Shown: positions 26,181-35,329 of the stretch, one piece after another
Numbering within the stretch: the first letter of the stretch is position 1
Layout of the letters: the number at the start of each line of letters is the position of its first letter
NCBI RefSeq assembly: GCF_014284275.1
Contig: NZ_JACOFU010000006.1
Span: 186,001 to 250,000, forward strand
Origin: Affinundibacterium amnicola
GTDB taxonomy: Bacteria > Pseudomonadota > Gammaproteobacteria > Burkholderiales > Burkholderiaceae_D
Direction of reading: 5' to 3'
Length of the DNA stretch: 64,000 nt
The notes under the pieces: model-generated
What the model saw: only the letters and a program-made list of their open reading frames with translations
Databases searched by the model: none
Told to the model about the DNA's origin: nothing
Program-made: the position numbers and the translations under genes

Positions 26181-28016
26181 CTAAGGTAAATTGAGTTCCA
26201 ATCTTTGCAGCGTGCTTTTTAATAGCGCGTTGTCGGGATCTCGTTTGCGGGCTTCTGCAAATAATTGAAGCGCTTCTTCTTTTTTACTTTGTACCCATAA
26301 GATCTCGGCCAGATGTACGGAGACGTCAGCATCTTGTCGCATGCCTAATGATAGACGTAAATACTGTTCCGCATCGGCAAACTGTTTTAATCGATATTTT
26401 ACCCAACCTAAGCTATCTAAAATATAAGGATCGTTTGGATTTAATTGATTCGCTGCTTCGATTAAAGATAATGCCTCATCTAATTGCACATTGCGATCTG
26501 CGTATGAATAACCGAGTGCGTTATAGGCCAAGGCATTGTTAGGCGCAATTTGAATTAATTGTTTCAGCGCCATTTCCATATCGGGATACTGCTTCAATGA
26601 TTCTGCCAACATGGCGAAATCGTATAAAAGCTCCGCACTTCGCGGAAACTCAGATAATGCCATTTGTAGCAGGACGAAGGCTTCTGTACTTTGTCCTGCA
26701 TCGCGCATGATTTGCGCTTCTGTTTGTAATAGCAGAACTTGTTCGGAGTCAGCATTTGCCTTTACCGTTTGTAAGAACTGACGTGCCTCTAAAAATTTAC
26801 GATCACTTGCTAGCAACATGGCGCGCCGCATTTGTATCGTGAACCAAGCGGGATTTTTACCTTCATTTGATTCGATTTTACTGAGCCAAAAATCTGCTGT
26901 TTGTTTATCTTTTCTTTGCAAGGCAATTTGTGCCAGGCTGATATACGCGGTGCTATTGTCTTCGTCCTTGGCAACAGCACCCAAGACTTGTTTAAAGTAG
27001 CTTTCCGCCACATCAAGTTGCCCCATTTCTAGTTCGATACTGCCTAGGGTATGTAAGGTTTGCGCTTTTGAAAGTGGTGATTTATCGGGGTCTTGCAGAA
27101 AGCTGAGAAACGTTGCTTTGGCTAATGGCAGTTGTTTACTATCCATCAGCATGGTCGCATAAGCTAGTCTTACTTCTTTCGCGTTTGGATTGTTTTTTAG
27201 AAATTCTGCAACCAGCTCAAACGCTGCTGATTTTTCAGAGGCGTTGGCAAGCGTCAGGATGCCAAGTTCAGAGTTCGGATCGAGCGCTAAAGCGGCTTTC
27301 GCTTCTTGTTGTGCACGTTCGACGTCATTGGCTCGGTAAGCCGCTCGGGACAAAGCAATATGACCGTCAATACTATTTTTTTCGTCCCTTAGAATTTTTT
27401 CTAAACTAAGAAAAGCTGCTTGCTTATTACTGGTTCGATTTAAGCTTCGTTGCGCTTGATGAACGACACCGGGCTTTTCCTCAGGCGTGCTCTTTTTCAG
27501 CCATTCAGAATAAAATTTTTCTATCGCAGGGTAATCATTTTTAACTACCACCAAGCTTAAATAGTATTGATCTGCCTCTTGTGAATTTGGTGCTAACTCC
27601 CGCCACAAATGTACCGCGGACATGGATTCATCAATTTGCTGCGCAGACATCGCGATCTCAGCCGCGCGTTTTGCTAATCGAGGATCACGAGTCTGTTGTG
27701 CCAGTCCCATAATGGTAACAAACGGCCCTTGCCATTCTCCACGTTGAAGTGCGATGTCAGACGCTGTTAGTTTATATAGAATTTCTTTTGATAGTCCCGT
27801 CTCGCCTGCCTTACTTTGCGGATCTTGTGCTACGGCTGATTTTTCTTCAGTAAGAATCAGCTTAGGGCTGCCTGATGTTGCCTTTGTCTTGACTGGCTTG
27901 CTGTAAGGGATTTTTTCTGTCTTATTCGATGATTGTGCTAACGCTGGGTGAATAGAGATGCCGATCAGGCAAAGTGTTACCAGCAGTGGACTTGTGTAGT
28001 AATTGGTTATTTTCAT
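26181..28016 (-). CDS. Secreted/periplasmic tetratricopeptide-repeat protein
   Basis: 611 residues with a signal peptide (1-27, ending ALA). The mature protein is nearly all helical repeats of TPR type, for example LNPNDPYILDSLGWVKYRLKQF and the NALAYNALGYSYADRN unit before it. No enzymatic motif is seen. The gene heads the lolB-ispE group, where a TPR protein of this kind is usual in betaproteobacteria. It is a likely scaffold in envelope assembly; specific partners are unknown. It is divergent from mutM across 152 bp. Confidence 0.88.
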   Translation of the reverse strand: MKITNYYTSPLLVTLCLIGISIHPALAQSSNKTEKIPYSKPVKTKATSGSPKLILTEEKSAVAQDPQSKAGETGLSKEILYKLTASDIALQRGEWQGPFVTIMGLAQQTRDPRLAKRAAEIAMSAQQIDESMSAVHLWRELAPNSQEADQYYLSLVVVKNDYPAIEKFYSEWLKKSTPEEKPGVVHQAQRSLNRTSNKQAAFLSLEKILRDEKNSIDGHIALSRAAYRANDVERAQQEAKAALALDPNSELGILTLANASEKSAAFELVAEFLKNNPNAKEVRLAYATMLMDSKQLPLAKATFLSFLQDPDKSPLSKAQTLHTLGSIELEMGQLDVAESYFKQVLGAVAKDEDNSTAYISLAQIALQRKDKQTADFWLSKIESNEGKNPAWFTIQMRRAMLLASDRKFLEARQFLQTVKANADSEQVLLLQTEAQIMRDAGQSTEAFVLLQMALSEFPRSAELLYDFAMLAESLKQYPDMEMALKQLIQIAPNNALAYNALGYSYADRNVQLDEALSLIEAANQLNPNDPYILDSLGWVKYRLKQFADAEQYLRLSLGMRQDADVSVHLAEILWVQSKKEEALQLFAEARKRDPDNALLKSTLQRLELNLP

Positions 28017-28168
28017 TCGATTCTGGGATAAATGAGAGAATTGCTGAAGCTAGGTACAATAGTCCGTTAAGAAGATCTTGATGCAAATGATTTTACGCTG
28101 AAATGTAACGCGATTTGTGTCAACTTGTATATGCCCTGTAACGCTAAGTTTGCCGATGAGAGAGTTTT

Positions 28169-28990
28169 ATGCCGGAATTGCCCGAGGTTGAGGTCACACG
28201 ATTGGGAGTGCAACCCCATGTTGATGGGAAAAAAGTGAGTGAGGTGGTGCTAAGGCGAGATGGTCTGCGTTGGCCATTCCCTGCTAACTTAAGGGAACTG
28301 ATTCTGCATCAAACGATCTTAGCAACCGGTCGCCGTGGGAAATATTTACTACTGCATTTTGCACACGGTAGTTTATTAATCCATTTAGGGATGTCTGGAA
28401 ACTTGCGGATTATGCCTTCCAAAACGCCGCCGCAAAAGCATGATCATGTCGATATTTTGCTGGGTGAGCAAATGCTGCGTCTAACTGATCCGCGTCGATT
28501 TGGTGCCGTGCTTTGGCATGATAATGCGGATGGTTCGTTGGAAGAGCATTTATTGTTGCGTCGTTTAGGCGTGGAACCATTAACCGATCATTTCACCGCT
28601 GAATTCTTGTTTCAGCAGGCAAGGCAGCGCAATGCGGCTATTAAGCAAGTGCTATTAGCGGGCGATATTGTGGTCGGAGTTGGTAATATTTATGCATCAG
28701 AAAGCTTGTTTAGAGCGGGTATTAACCCAAAAACCGCAGCAAATCGTATCAGTCTAAAACGTTATCAGGCCCTGACTATTGCGATTCGAGAGGTGCTGGC
28801 ATTAGCGATTAGTCGCGGAGGTAGTAGCCTGAAGGATTTCGTCGGTGCCGATGGTAAAACCGGGTATTTTCAGCAATCTTATTTTGTTTATGACCGCGCA
28901 GGTGAGCCTTGCCGTGTTTGTCAAGGGACAATTAGACACATTGTACAAGGCCAACGTAGCAGCTTTTATTGTGTAAATTGTCAAAAATGA
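28169..28990 (+). CDS. mutM: Formamidopyrimidine-DNA glycosylase (MutM/Fpg)
   Basis: 273 residues. A bifunctional DNA glycosylase/AP lyase that removes 8-oxoguanine opposite cytosine and formamidopyrimidines. The N-terminal catalytic proline follows Met (MPELPEVEVTR). Also seen: the helix-two-turn-helix region with GVGNIYASE, the late SLKDFVGADGKTGYFQ, and a C-terminal zinc finger CxxC...CxxC (CRVC ... CVNC). GAGAG lies upstream of the ATG. mutY, encoding the adenine glycosylase acting on the mispair left by the same lesion, is two genes downstream on the same strand. Confidence 0.97.
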   Translation: MPELPEVEVTRLGVQPHVDGKKVSEVVLRRDGLRWPFPANLRELILHQTILATGRRGKYLLLHFAHGSLLIHLGMSGNLRIMPSKTPPQKHDHVDILLGEQMLRLTDPRRFGAVLWHDNADGSLEEHLLLRRLGVEPLTDHFTAEFLFQQARQRNAAIKQVLLAGDIVVGVGNIYASESLFRAGINPKTAANRISLKRYQALTIAIREVLALAISRGGSSLKDFVGADGKTGYFQQSYFVYDRAGEPCRVCQGTIRHIVQGQRSSFYCVNCQK

Positions 28991-29071
28991 GCCAGAATGT
29001 CGTATTGTTGAGTTTCTAGAAGAAAACAATCTGCCACTCGACGGCGCTAGAAGAATAATTTTGAGGATGCT

Positions 29072-30997
29072 ATGAGTAATTTGGTTCAGAACTTTGAAGA
29101 ATACAGTGGTTGGCGCTCAGGTGTTGCACAGGCGATTGAGCAATATCGTGCCTGGATTGCTGGTTCTGATTTTGCTGATGGCATTCTCGACCAGCGCATT
29201 ATGCGTTTGAAAGAACGTCTGGTTGACGATAAATTGACGATTGCGTTTGTGGCAGAGTTCTCTCGTGGTAAATCAGAGTTAATTAATGCGATTTTCTTTG
29301 CAGAGTATGGTCAACGTATCTTGCCATCTTCGGCTGGTCGTACCACCATGTGCCCGACTGAATTATTGTATGACGAGGGCATGCCACCTTGTATTCGCCT
29401 ATTGCCAATTGAAACGCGTAGCGAGACTTTAAGCACTACAGAATATAAAGGTCACCAGCATGTGTGGACGGTGCTGCCGCTTGATACGAAATCTGGCGAC
29501 GGTATGCTGGAAGCGTTTAAGCAAGTCAGCCTGACTAAGAAGGTGAGTAAAGAAGTTGCCAAGTCATATGGCTTGTATGACGAAAGCGATCCTGATGCGG
29601 CTTTGGAAGTGGATGAAGACGGCTTGGTTGAAATTTCTCAATGGCGTCATGCAATTGTGAATTTTCCACATCCATTATTAAAGCAAGGCTTGATCATTGT
29701 CGATACGCCGGGCCTAAACGCGATTGGTACCGAGCCAGAATTGACGTTGAATTTGATTCCGAATGCGCATGCTGTGTTGTTTATTTTGGCGGCAGATACC
29801 GGTGTAACGAAGAGCGATATTGAAGTGTGGCGCGATCATATCGGCAGTGGTGCTGGTCGTATGGTGGTCTTGAATAAGATTGACAGCATGTGGGATGAGC
29901 TGCGTACACCGGAAGAAATCGAAGCGCAAATTCAGCATCAGATTACCTCCGTTGCGCACACTTTGAGTTTAGAAGAGAAACAGATATTTCCTATCTCTGC
30001 GCAAAAAGGTTTGGTCGCAAAAATTAATAAGGATGCACCTTTGCTCGCCAAGAGCCGTTTGCCCAAGCTTGAATATGCGCTCTCTAAAGAACTGATCCCG
30101 TCTAAGAAAAATATTATTCGCGCTCAGTTAGCAAGTGATATCCAAGAGATTACCGATGGCCAATATGCAGTCATTAATGCGCGCGGCCGCGGCGTTAACG
30201 AACAACTACATGAATTAAAAAGTTTGCGCGGGAAAAATCAAAATGTGATCGAACACATGATGAAACGCGTGACTTTAGAGAAGCAAGAGTTTGATGCCAG
30301 CCTGATGAAGATGCAGGGCACGCGTGCCGTATTTACGCGTTTATCCACAGAGGTTTATACCAGCTTAGGCATGGATATTCTGAAGGAAGAAATTAAGACC
30401 GCCAGAGAAGATATGGAATCGAGCAGGTTTTCATTAGGCTTGAAAGAAGCGATTAAAAATTTCTTCACCCAGATTAAATTGAATTTGGAAGCGTCGAATC
30501 GTAAAACCGATGAAATTTCGGAGATGATGGCGATTATGTATCGTAAATTTTCGACAGAGCATGGCTTAGCGCTGACTGCACCGATGCCATTTTCTCTCGA
30601 TAAGTATATGCAAGAAATCACGGCGATTGAGTCTGTGTTTCAAAGGCAATTTAGCACCATTACTTTAATGACGACTTCGCAAAAAGTCTTGATGCAAAAG
30701 TTTTTTGATTCGATTTCTGCGCGCGTCAAACAAAGTTTTTCGCAAGCAAATCGTGATGTGGAAGCTTGGCAAAAAGTGGTCATGGCACCAATTGAAGCGC
30801 AGATTCGTGAGCATAAAAATCAATTGAAGAACCGTATGCAATCGATACAGAGAATTCACGTCGCAACAGACAGCTTGGAAGAAAAAATTTCTAGCTTTGA
30901 AGCGATGATGACGGAAGTGGATGCACAGAAAAAAACTTTAGAAGAATTGCGTCACAATATTCATAAAGCTTTGTCTGCTGAATTAAGCGCGGTGTAA
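29072..30997 (+). CDS. Dynamin-like large GTPase
   Basis: 641 residues. The N-terminal GTPase domain carries P-loop AEFSRGKS (61-68, Ala where Gly is usual), a threonine-rich switch region (SAGRTTMCPTE), G3 DTPGLNA and G4 LNKID. The rest (~330-641) is mostly long amphipathic helices and probable coiled coil, fitting the stalk of bacterial dynamin-like proteins. No transmembrane hairpin is evident, so membrane contact would be peripheral. Bacterial relatives remodel or protect membranes, but the role here is inferred. It lies between mutM and mutY. A GAGGA ribosome site precedes the ATG, and a strong terminator follows. Confidence 0.85.
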   Translation: MSNLVQNFEEYSGWRSGVAQAIEQYRAWIAGSDFADGILDQRIMRLKERLVDDKLTIAFVAEFSRGKSELINAIFFAEYGQRILPSSAGRTTMCPTELLYDEGMPPCIRLLPIETRSETLSTTEYKGHQHVWTVLPLDTKSGDGMLEAFKQVSLTKKVSKEVAKSYGLYDESDPDAALEVDEDGLVEISQWRHAIVNFPHPLLKQGLIIVDTPGLNAIGTEPELTLNLIPNAHAVLFILAADTGVTKSDIEVWRDHIGSGAGRMVVLNKIDSMWDELRTPEEIEAQIQHQITSVAHTLSLEEKQIFPISAQKGLVAKINKDAPLLAKSRLPKLEYALSKELIPSKKNIIRAQLASDIQEITDGQYAVINARGRGVNEQLHELKSLRGKNQNVIEHMMKRVTLEKQEFDASLMKMQGTRAVFTRLSTEVYTSLGMDILKEEIKTAREDMESSRFSLGLKEAIKNFFTQIKLNLEASNRKTDEISEMMAIMYRKFSTEHGLALTAPMPFSLDKYMQEITAIESVFQRQFSTITLMTTSQKVLMQKFFDSISARVKQSFSQANRDVEAWQKVVMAPIEAQIREHKNQLKNRMQSIQRIHVATDSLEEKISSFEAMMTEVDAQKKTLEELRHNIHKALSAELSAV

Positions 30998-31068
30998 TTA
31001 GATTTGCTCTGCATATTAACTTGTTAAAGTAAGATCGCTGAAGTGATTTGTACGCGATTGATATCTCA

Positions 31069-31098
31069 AACGCTGATAAAGTTTTTATCAGCGTTTTT
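31069..31098 (+). terminator. Terminator of the dynamin-like gene
   Basis: Stem AACGCTGATAAA / TTTATCAGCGTT with a tiny 3-nt loop, followed by TTT on the plus strand. It ends about 20 bp before the next gene's start, so that gene may be expressed partly by read-through. Confidence 0.75.
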
Positions 31099-31116
31099 CT
31101 ATTGAGGAGAAGAAAA

Positions 31117-32229
31117 ATGAAAAACCGTCACCCTGTTTATCTTCGTACGGTAACTCTCAGCAAAGGCATTTGCTTGGCGCTGAGTGGTTTTTTAGTGTCA
31201 GCATCAGTGTCGATGTCAGCATTTGCACAAGATGCTTGGAAAAAAATCGATGCAGGAATAACTGCTGAGTTACGTGGCTTGTCGGTGGTGAATCGTCATG
31301 TAGCTTGGGCGAGCGGCGCGAAAGGTACGGTGATTCGTACCGTCGACGGAGAAAATTGGCAAAACGTGTCGATTAGTTTGAAATTGCCAGAAGCGAGTCA
31401 ACTTGATTTTCGTGATATTCAGGGGATTGATAAATTCACTGCGATTGCCATGAGTGCAGGACCAGGTAAAGCTTCGACCATTTATAAAACGATCGATGGC
31501 GGCGCCACTTGGGAACTGATGATAGTCAATGGCGAAGCCAGTGGTTTTTGGGATGCAATTGATTTTTGGGATGCGAAAAATGGTGTGATTTTTGGTGATC
31601 CGATTGCAGGACAGTTCCAAGTGCTGATCACCAATGACGGTGGCAAGACTTGGAAAAATGCCGCAGCAGATTTAACTCAGTTAACGGCATTACCAAATGA
31701 GGGGGCATTTGCGGCGAGTGGTACTTGCGTTTCTGTGACTGGGAAAAATGATGTTTGGTTTGCGACCGGCGGTGCGGATAAGACACGCGTGTTTCATTCC
31801 GCAGATCGTGGTCAAAACTGGACTTTTTCAGAAACAGCAGTGGCCGCCGGTGCACCACCAAAAGGTTTGTTCTCGGTAGCCTTTAACCATGAAGGATTGG
31901 GTTTTGCGGTCGGTGGTGATTATCAAAAAGCGAAGGGTGATGGATTAAATGCGGTGATTAGTCGAGATAAAGGCAAAACTTGGATAGCCGCACCTGCCTT
32001 ACCTTTAGGCTTCTTATCTGTAGTCGTGACAGTGCCAGGCCAGGCGAAGACCTTTGTGGTGGGTGGATTAGCCGGATCTGGTGTGACCCGAAATGGCGGT
32101 CAGTCTTGGGAAGTGTTAAGTGAAACGCCTTTAAATGCGATGGGATTCGCTGATGCCTTACATGGCTGGGCTGTTGGTCCAAAAGGTTTAGTCATGAAAT
32201 ATGCGGGTAAGCGCTTGATCAGTGAATGA
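31117..32229 (+). CDS. YCF48-like / BNR-repeat beta-propeller secreted protein
   Basis: 370 residues from the ATG at 31117, preceded by GAGGAG; upstream in-frame codons overlap the terminator and are not used. The signal peptide runs to about residue 39 (AFAQ). The mature protein is built of beta-propeller blades with BNR/Asp-box-like turns (TSDGG-type): TIDGGATWE, TNDGGKTWK, SADRGQNWT, SRDKGKTWI and RNGGQSWE. Such proteins resemble YCF48/HCF136 (photosystem assembly) and oxidoreductase-associated propellers. In a heterotroph the role is unknown, probably a periplasmic binding scaffold. It is followed by mutY on the same strand. Confidence 0.85.
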   Translation: MKNRHPVYLRTVTLSKGICLALSGFLVSASVSMSAFAQDAWKKIDAGITAELRGLSVVNRHVAWASGAKGTVIRTVDGENWQNVSISLKLPEASQLDFRDIQGIDKFTAIAMSAGPGKASTIYKTIDGGATWELMIVNGEASGFWDAIDFWDAKNGVIFGDPIAGQFQVLITNDGGKTWKNAAADLTQLTALPNEGAFAASGTCVSVTGKNDVWFATGGADKTRVFHSADRGQNWTFSETAVAAGAPPKGLFSVAFNHEGLGFAVGGDYQKAKGDGLNAVISRDKGKTWIAAPALPLGFLSVVVTVPGQAKTFVVGGLAGSGVTRNGGQSWEVLSETPLNAMGFADALHGWAVGPKGLVMKYAGKRLISE

Positions 32230-32246
32230 TCTCGTACCAAGTTCGG

Positions 32247-32308
32247 AGGTGGCTTCTGAAGTCGAACGATTTAGGATCAGAACGACCTAGAATCAGAACC
32301 ACCTTTTA
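32247..32308 (+). terminator. Likely terminator of the YCF48-like gene
   Basis: Arms AGGTGGCTTCTGA (32247-32259) and TCAGAACCACCT (32293-32304), one bulged base, 33-nt loop, then TTTTATTTT on the plus strand. The long loop lowers confidence. Confidence 0.5.
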
Positions 32309-32329
32309 TTTTGCTTTGAATCGATATTC

Positions 32330-33514
32330 ATGAATAAAAAAATAGCGGTAAACTCGCAACTTCGTCCACGTAAAACGCCCGAGGACTCGATTTATTTTGA
32401 TCCAGAATTTTCTGCCGCATTAATTACCTGGCAAAAGCAGCATGGTCGCCATAGCTTGCCTTGGCAAAACACCAGTGATGCGTATCGTGTCTGGTTGTCT
32501 GAAATCATGTTGCAGCAAACTCAGGTAACTGCAGTTATTCCTTACTACTTACGGTTTCTTGAAAACTTCCCAACTGTGCATGATTTAGCCGCTGCACCCG
32601 TTGAGGAAGTAATGGCATTGTGGGCCGGTTTGGGTTATTACACCCGTGCGCGCAATTTGCATCAATGTGCGAAGCAAGTCGTGGAAAAGTATCAGGGTAT
32701 TTTTCCTAGTGACCCACAATTGCTGCAAGCCTTGCCTGGAATTGGTCGATCGACCGCGGCGGCAGTCGCTGCATTTTCTTACGGAACAGTAGCAGCAATT
32801 TTGGACGGTAATGTAAAACGTGTATTCGCTCGTGTCTTTGGTATTAATGCCTATCCCGGACTAAAACCAGTCGAAGACGATTTATGGTTACGTGCCGAAG
32901 CCTTATTACCTAAAGCTGGCATCGCTGCCTACACCCAAGGTTTGATGGACTTGGGCGCTACCCTTTGCACGCGTAGTAAACCCGATTGTTTGCGTTGTCC
33001 GTTTCAGCAACGATGTGTGGCTTTCGCTGAAGGGCGTACCGCTGAATTGCCAGTGCGTAAGCCAAAGAGTAAGCAAAAGGAAAAACATGTCATTATGCTT
33101 TTGCTAGAACATCAGGGAGAGGTCTTACTAGAGCAACGTCCGATGACCGGAATCTGGGGCGGCTTAGTTTCCTTGCCAGAATTAGATGGCATGCAAGAAG
33201 CGCGTGTGATCGCGACGGAGTCGCTTGAATCAATGACCATGTCGACCACCATATCGTCGCACGATCAGGTGCGTGCCCAGAGTATGGTAAATAATTTCGG
33301 TGAAATTAAATCGGCCATCGCGCTATCACCATTTATGCATACTTTTACGCATTTTAAATTGCACATTCGTGTAATTCATTTCATAATTTCACGCAGGTTT
33401 GAGTTCGTTGGTGAGAGCAATTTACGTTGGACTGATCTCAAGCAAGTGGAGCAACTCGCTTTACCCGCACCAGTGAAAACACTTTTACAAACCTTGACCG
33501 CCAATTTGATTTAG
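32330..33514 (+). CDS. mutY: Adenine DNA glycosylase (MutY)
   Basis: 394 residues. It removes adenine mispaired with 8-oxoguanine. Seen: the catalytic-region EIMLQQTQVTAVIPYY, the helix-hairpin-helix LPGIGRSTAAAVAAF with the later DGNVKRVFAR, the [4Fe-4S] ligand set C-x6-C-x2-C-x5-C (CTRSKPDCLRCPFQQRC), and a C-terminal NUDIX-like domain (GIWGGLVSLPE) that recognises 8-oxoG. The N-terminus has about 20 extra polar residues before the conserved core. No strong ribosome site precedes the ATG. Confidence 0.97.
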   Translation: MNKKIAVNSQLRPRKTPEDSIYFDPEFSAALITWQKQHGRHSLPWQNTSDAYRVWLSEIMLQQTQVTAVIPYYLRFLENFPTVHDLAAAPVEEVMALWAGLGYYTRARNLHQCAKQVVEKYQGIFPSDPQLLQALPGIGRSTAAAVAAFSYGTVAAILDGNVKRVFARVFGINAYPGLKPVEDDLWLRAEALLPKAGIAAYTQGLMDLGATLCTRSKPDCLRCPFQQRCVAFAEGRTAELPVRKPKSKQKEKHVIMLLLEHQGEVLLEQRPMTGIWGGLVSLPELDGMQEARVIATESLESMTMSTTISSHDQVRAQSMVNNFGEIKSAIALSPFMHTFTHFKLHIRVIHFIISRRFEFVGESNLRWTDLKQVEQLALPAPVKTLLQTLTANLI

Positions 33515-33556
33515 TTTGACTTAGTTTGACTTAAGGCGTCAGATGAAGATTAAATT

Positions 33557-33600
33557 TCATCCGTGATGATTCGTGTTTCATCGCGGATGACGGGTTTTTC
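33557..33600 (+). terminator. Terminator of mutY
   Basis: A 13-bp stem TCATCCGTGATGA (33557-33569) / TCATCGCGGATGA (33578-33590) with one G-U pair and an 8-nt loop, followed by CGGGTTTTT. Confidence 0.8.
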
Positions 33601-33704
33601 ATCACATCGTGGTTTACATCGTTTTATGCGTAAGCCACACTTGTTTCATCGTATGTTGTTGATGTTATTCAATTGCCGATGTTTTGCTTTGTTATGTTTT
33701 CGAA

Positions 33705-33734
33705 TTAATTCGGCTTAATTCGGTTTAATTCGAT
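33705..33734. repeat. Three tandem 10-bp units in the mutY / hydrolase gap
   Basis: Three adjacent copies of TTAATTCGG(C/T), the last one TTAATTCGAT. They are in the 347-bp gap 33515-33861, which also holds the mutY terminator; I see nothing else in it. They could be direct-repeat protein-binding sites upstream of the hydrolase-NatAB group. Confidence 0.55.
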
Positions 33735-33861
33735 TGAATCCAGATTTCTCAATAGGATTTGTGATGATGGACAAGCAGCCGCTGTCGTCACACAAATTGC
33801 ACCGCAAGTGTGCCTAAGAAAAAATCTGGAATTTAAAAGAACCCAATGAAAGGAGTTCATT

Positions 33862-35328
33862 TTGATTAGTCCTATTCTCGCTCGTTTACTCGGAATTGCT
33901 GCGCTTAGTATGCCTGCAATCGCACTTGCCGATACCAAACCCTGTCGTATTCCTAGCTTTCCACAGGAAGTAAAGTGTGGGCAGGTTCAAAGAGCACTTG
34001 ATCCTGCAAAACCAGATGGTAAGAAAATTGATGTGCACTATGTTGTGCTTCCATCGAAAGATAGAAATAAATTACCTGATGCTGTGTTTTTATTAGCTGG
34101 CGGTCCCGGCCAAAGTGCAGTGGAAGCTGCGTCCTTTGGCGATTCGATATTAGGTAAATTAAATCGTCGTCGTGATTTGGTTTTTGTGGATCAACGAGGA
34201 ACGGGAAAAAGCGCTTCATTGAAATGTGCAGAACTTGAAGTAACTGACAAAATTCTCGATAAAGAAAGTGCTTTTAAAGCGACATTGGATTGTATGCAGA
34301 GTTTGCAAAAGTTGCCGCATGGCGATTTGCAATTTTATAGCACCAGCATCGCGGTACAGGATTTAGAAGCGATTCGTGTTGCGCAGAATTACGGTGCAAT
34401 TAATTTGGTCGGCGTTTCTTATGGTACGCGTGTTGGCTTGGAGTATTTGCGTCAATATCCACAATCGGTACGCCGTTTGGTGATTGATGGCGTAGTACCG
34501 CCGGACTTGAGCCTACTTGCATCGGATGCGCAAGTTGCCTTGGATGGCGTGTTCAATGATTGTGCAAAAAATACGCGTTGTAACACGGCGTATCCAGATT
34601 TGGCGGGTACTTGGAAGCGTTTGTTAAATAACACACCGCGCCAATTTACTTTTACCAATTCTCGTTTGCTCACGACGATTAGTACAAAAATTATGCGTGA
34701 AGACTTGATTGGTATGGTGTTCAAGGCTTTGTATTCGCCCGCAATGACTTCGGTATTACCTTACGCGATTACGCAAGCAGAGAAAGGAAAATTAGATCCT
34801 TTGCTCAGCTTGAGCGGTAGTTTTAATCAACCAGGTCCTGGTGGTTTGACCTTGGGTATGCATTATTCAGTATGGTGTGGTGAAGCCTATGCTAAACCGC
34901 GTCCGGCAAGTGCAACGACCGATGAATTCACTGCCAGAACCGCGGAGATGTACGACAAAATTTGTGCAAGCTGGCCACGTGCAGAAATACCGAAAGAATT
35001 CTATACCGTGCCAGCATCGAAATCACCTGTGTTATTGCTGAGTGGTGGAATCGATCCAGTGACGCCAACCCGTAATGGTGATCAAGTTGCGAAGGCGTTG
35101 GGAGCGAAAGCACGTCACATTAGTATCGACAATGCTAGCCATGGTGTGTTGACACAAGGCTGCGTTCGTGAAGTCGCAAACAAATTTTTGGCGGCAAAAA
35201 CCGATGAAGAAGCACTAGCGGTGGATGCGAGTTGTGTGCGTCAAATTCCTCGTCCCTTGGTATGGTTGCCTCCTGTGACTAAAACAGATAATGCGGTAAG
35301 CGCCGACGTAAAGAAAGCAGGAGAATAA
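33862..35328 (+). CDS. Secreted alpha/beta hydrolase (S33, tripeptidyl-aminopeptidase-like)
   Basis: 488 residues from a TTG start: AGGAG lies 6 nt upstream, and the signal peptide (ending ALA at ~23) begins at once. Motifs: oxyanion-loop GGPGQSA, DQRGTGKS, the nucleophile GVSYGT with Ser186, acid in GGIDPVTP and histidine in ASHGVLTQG. The C-terminal half fits the TAP-like C-terminal domain of Streptomyces-type tripeptidyl aminopeptidases. It probably removes short peptides from N-termini in the periplasm. It ends 1 base before the natA-like gene, so it heads an operon with the ABC transporter. Confidence 0.88.
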   Translation: MISPILARLLGIAALSMPAIALADTKPCRIPSFPQEVKCGQVQRALDPAKPDGKKIDVHYVVLPSKDRNKLPDAVFLLAGGPGQSAVEAASFGDSILGKLNRRRDLVFVDQRGTGKSASLKCAELEVTDKILDKESAFKATLDCMQSLQKLPHGDLQFYSTSIAVQDLEAIRVAQNYGAINLVGVSYGTRVGLEYLRQYPQSVRRLVIDGVVPPDLSLLASDAQVALDGVFNDCAKNTRCNTAYPDLAGTWKRLLNNTPRQFTFTNSRLLTTISTKIMREDLIGMVFKALYSPAMTSVLPYAITQAEKGKLDPLLSLSGSFNQPGPGGLTLGMHYSVWCGEAYAKPRPASATTDEFTARTAEMYDKICASWPRAEIPKEFYTVPASKSPVLLLSGGIDPVTPTRNGDQVAKALGAKARHISIDNASHGVLTQGCVREVANKFLAAKTDEEALAVDASCVRQIPRPLVWLPPVTKTDNAVSADVKKAGE

Positions 35329-35329
35329 G

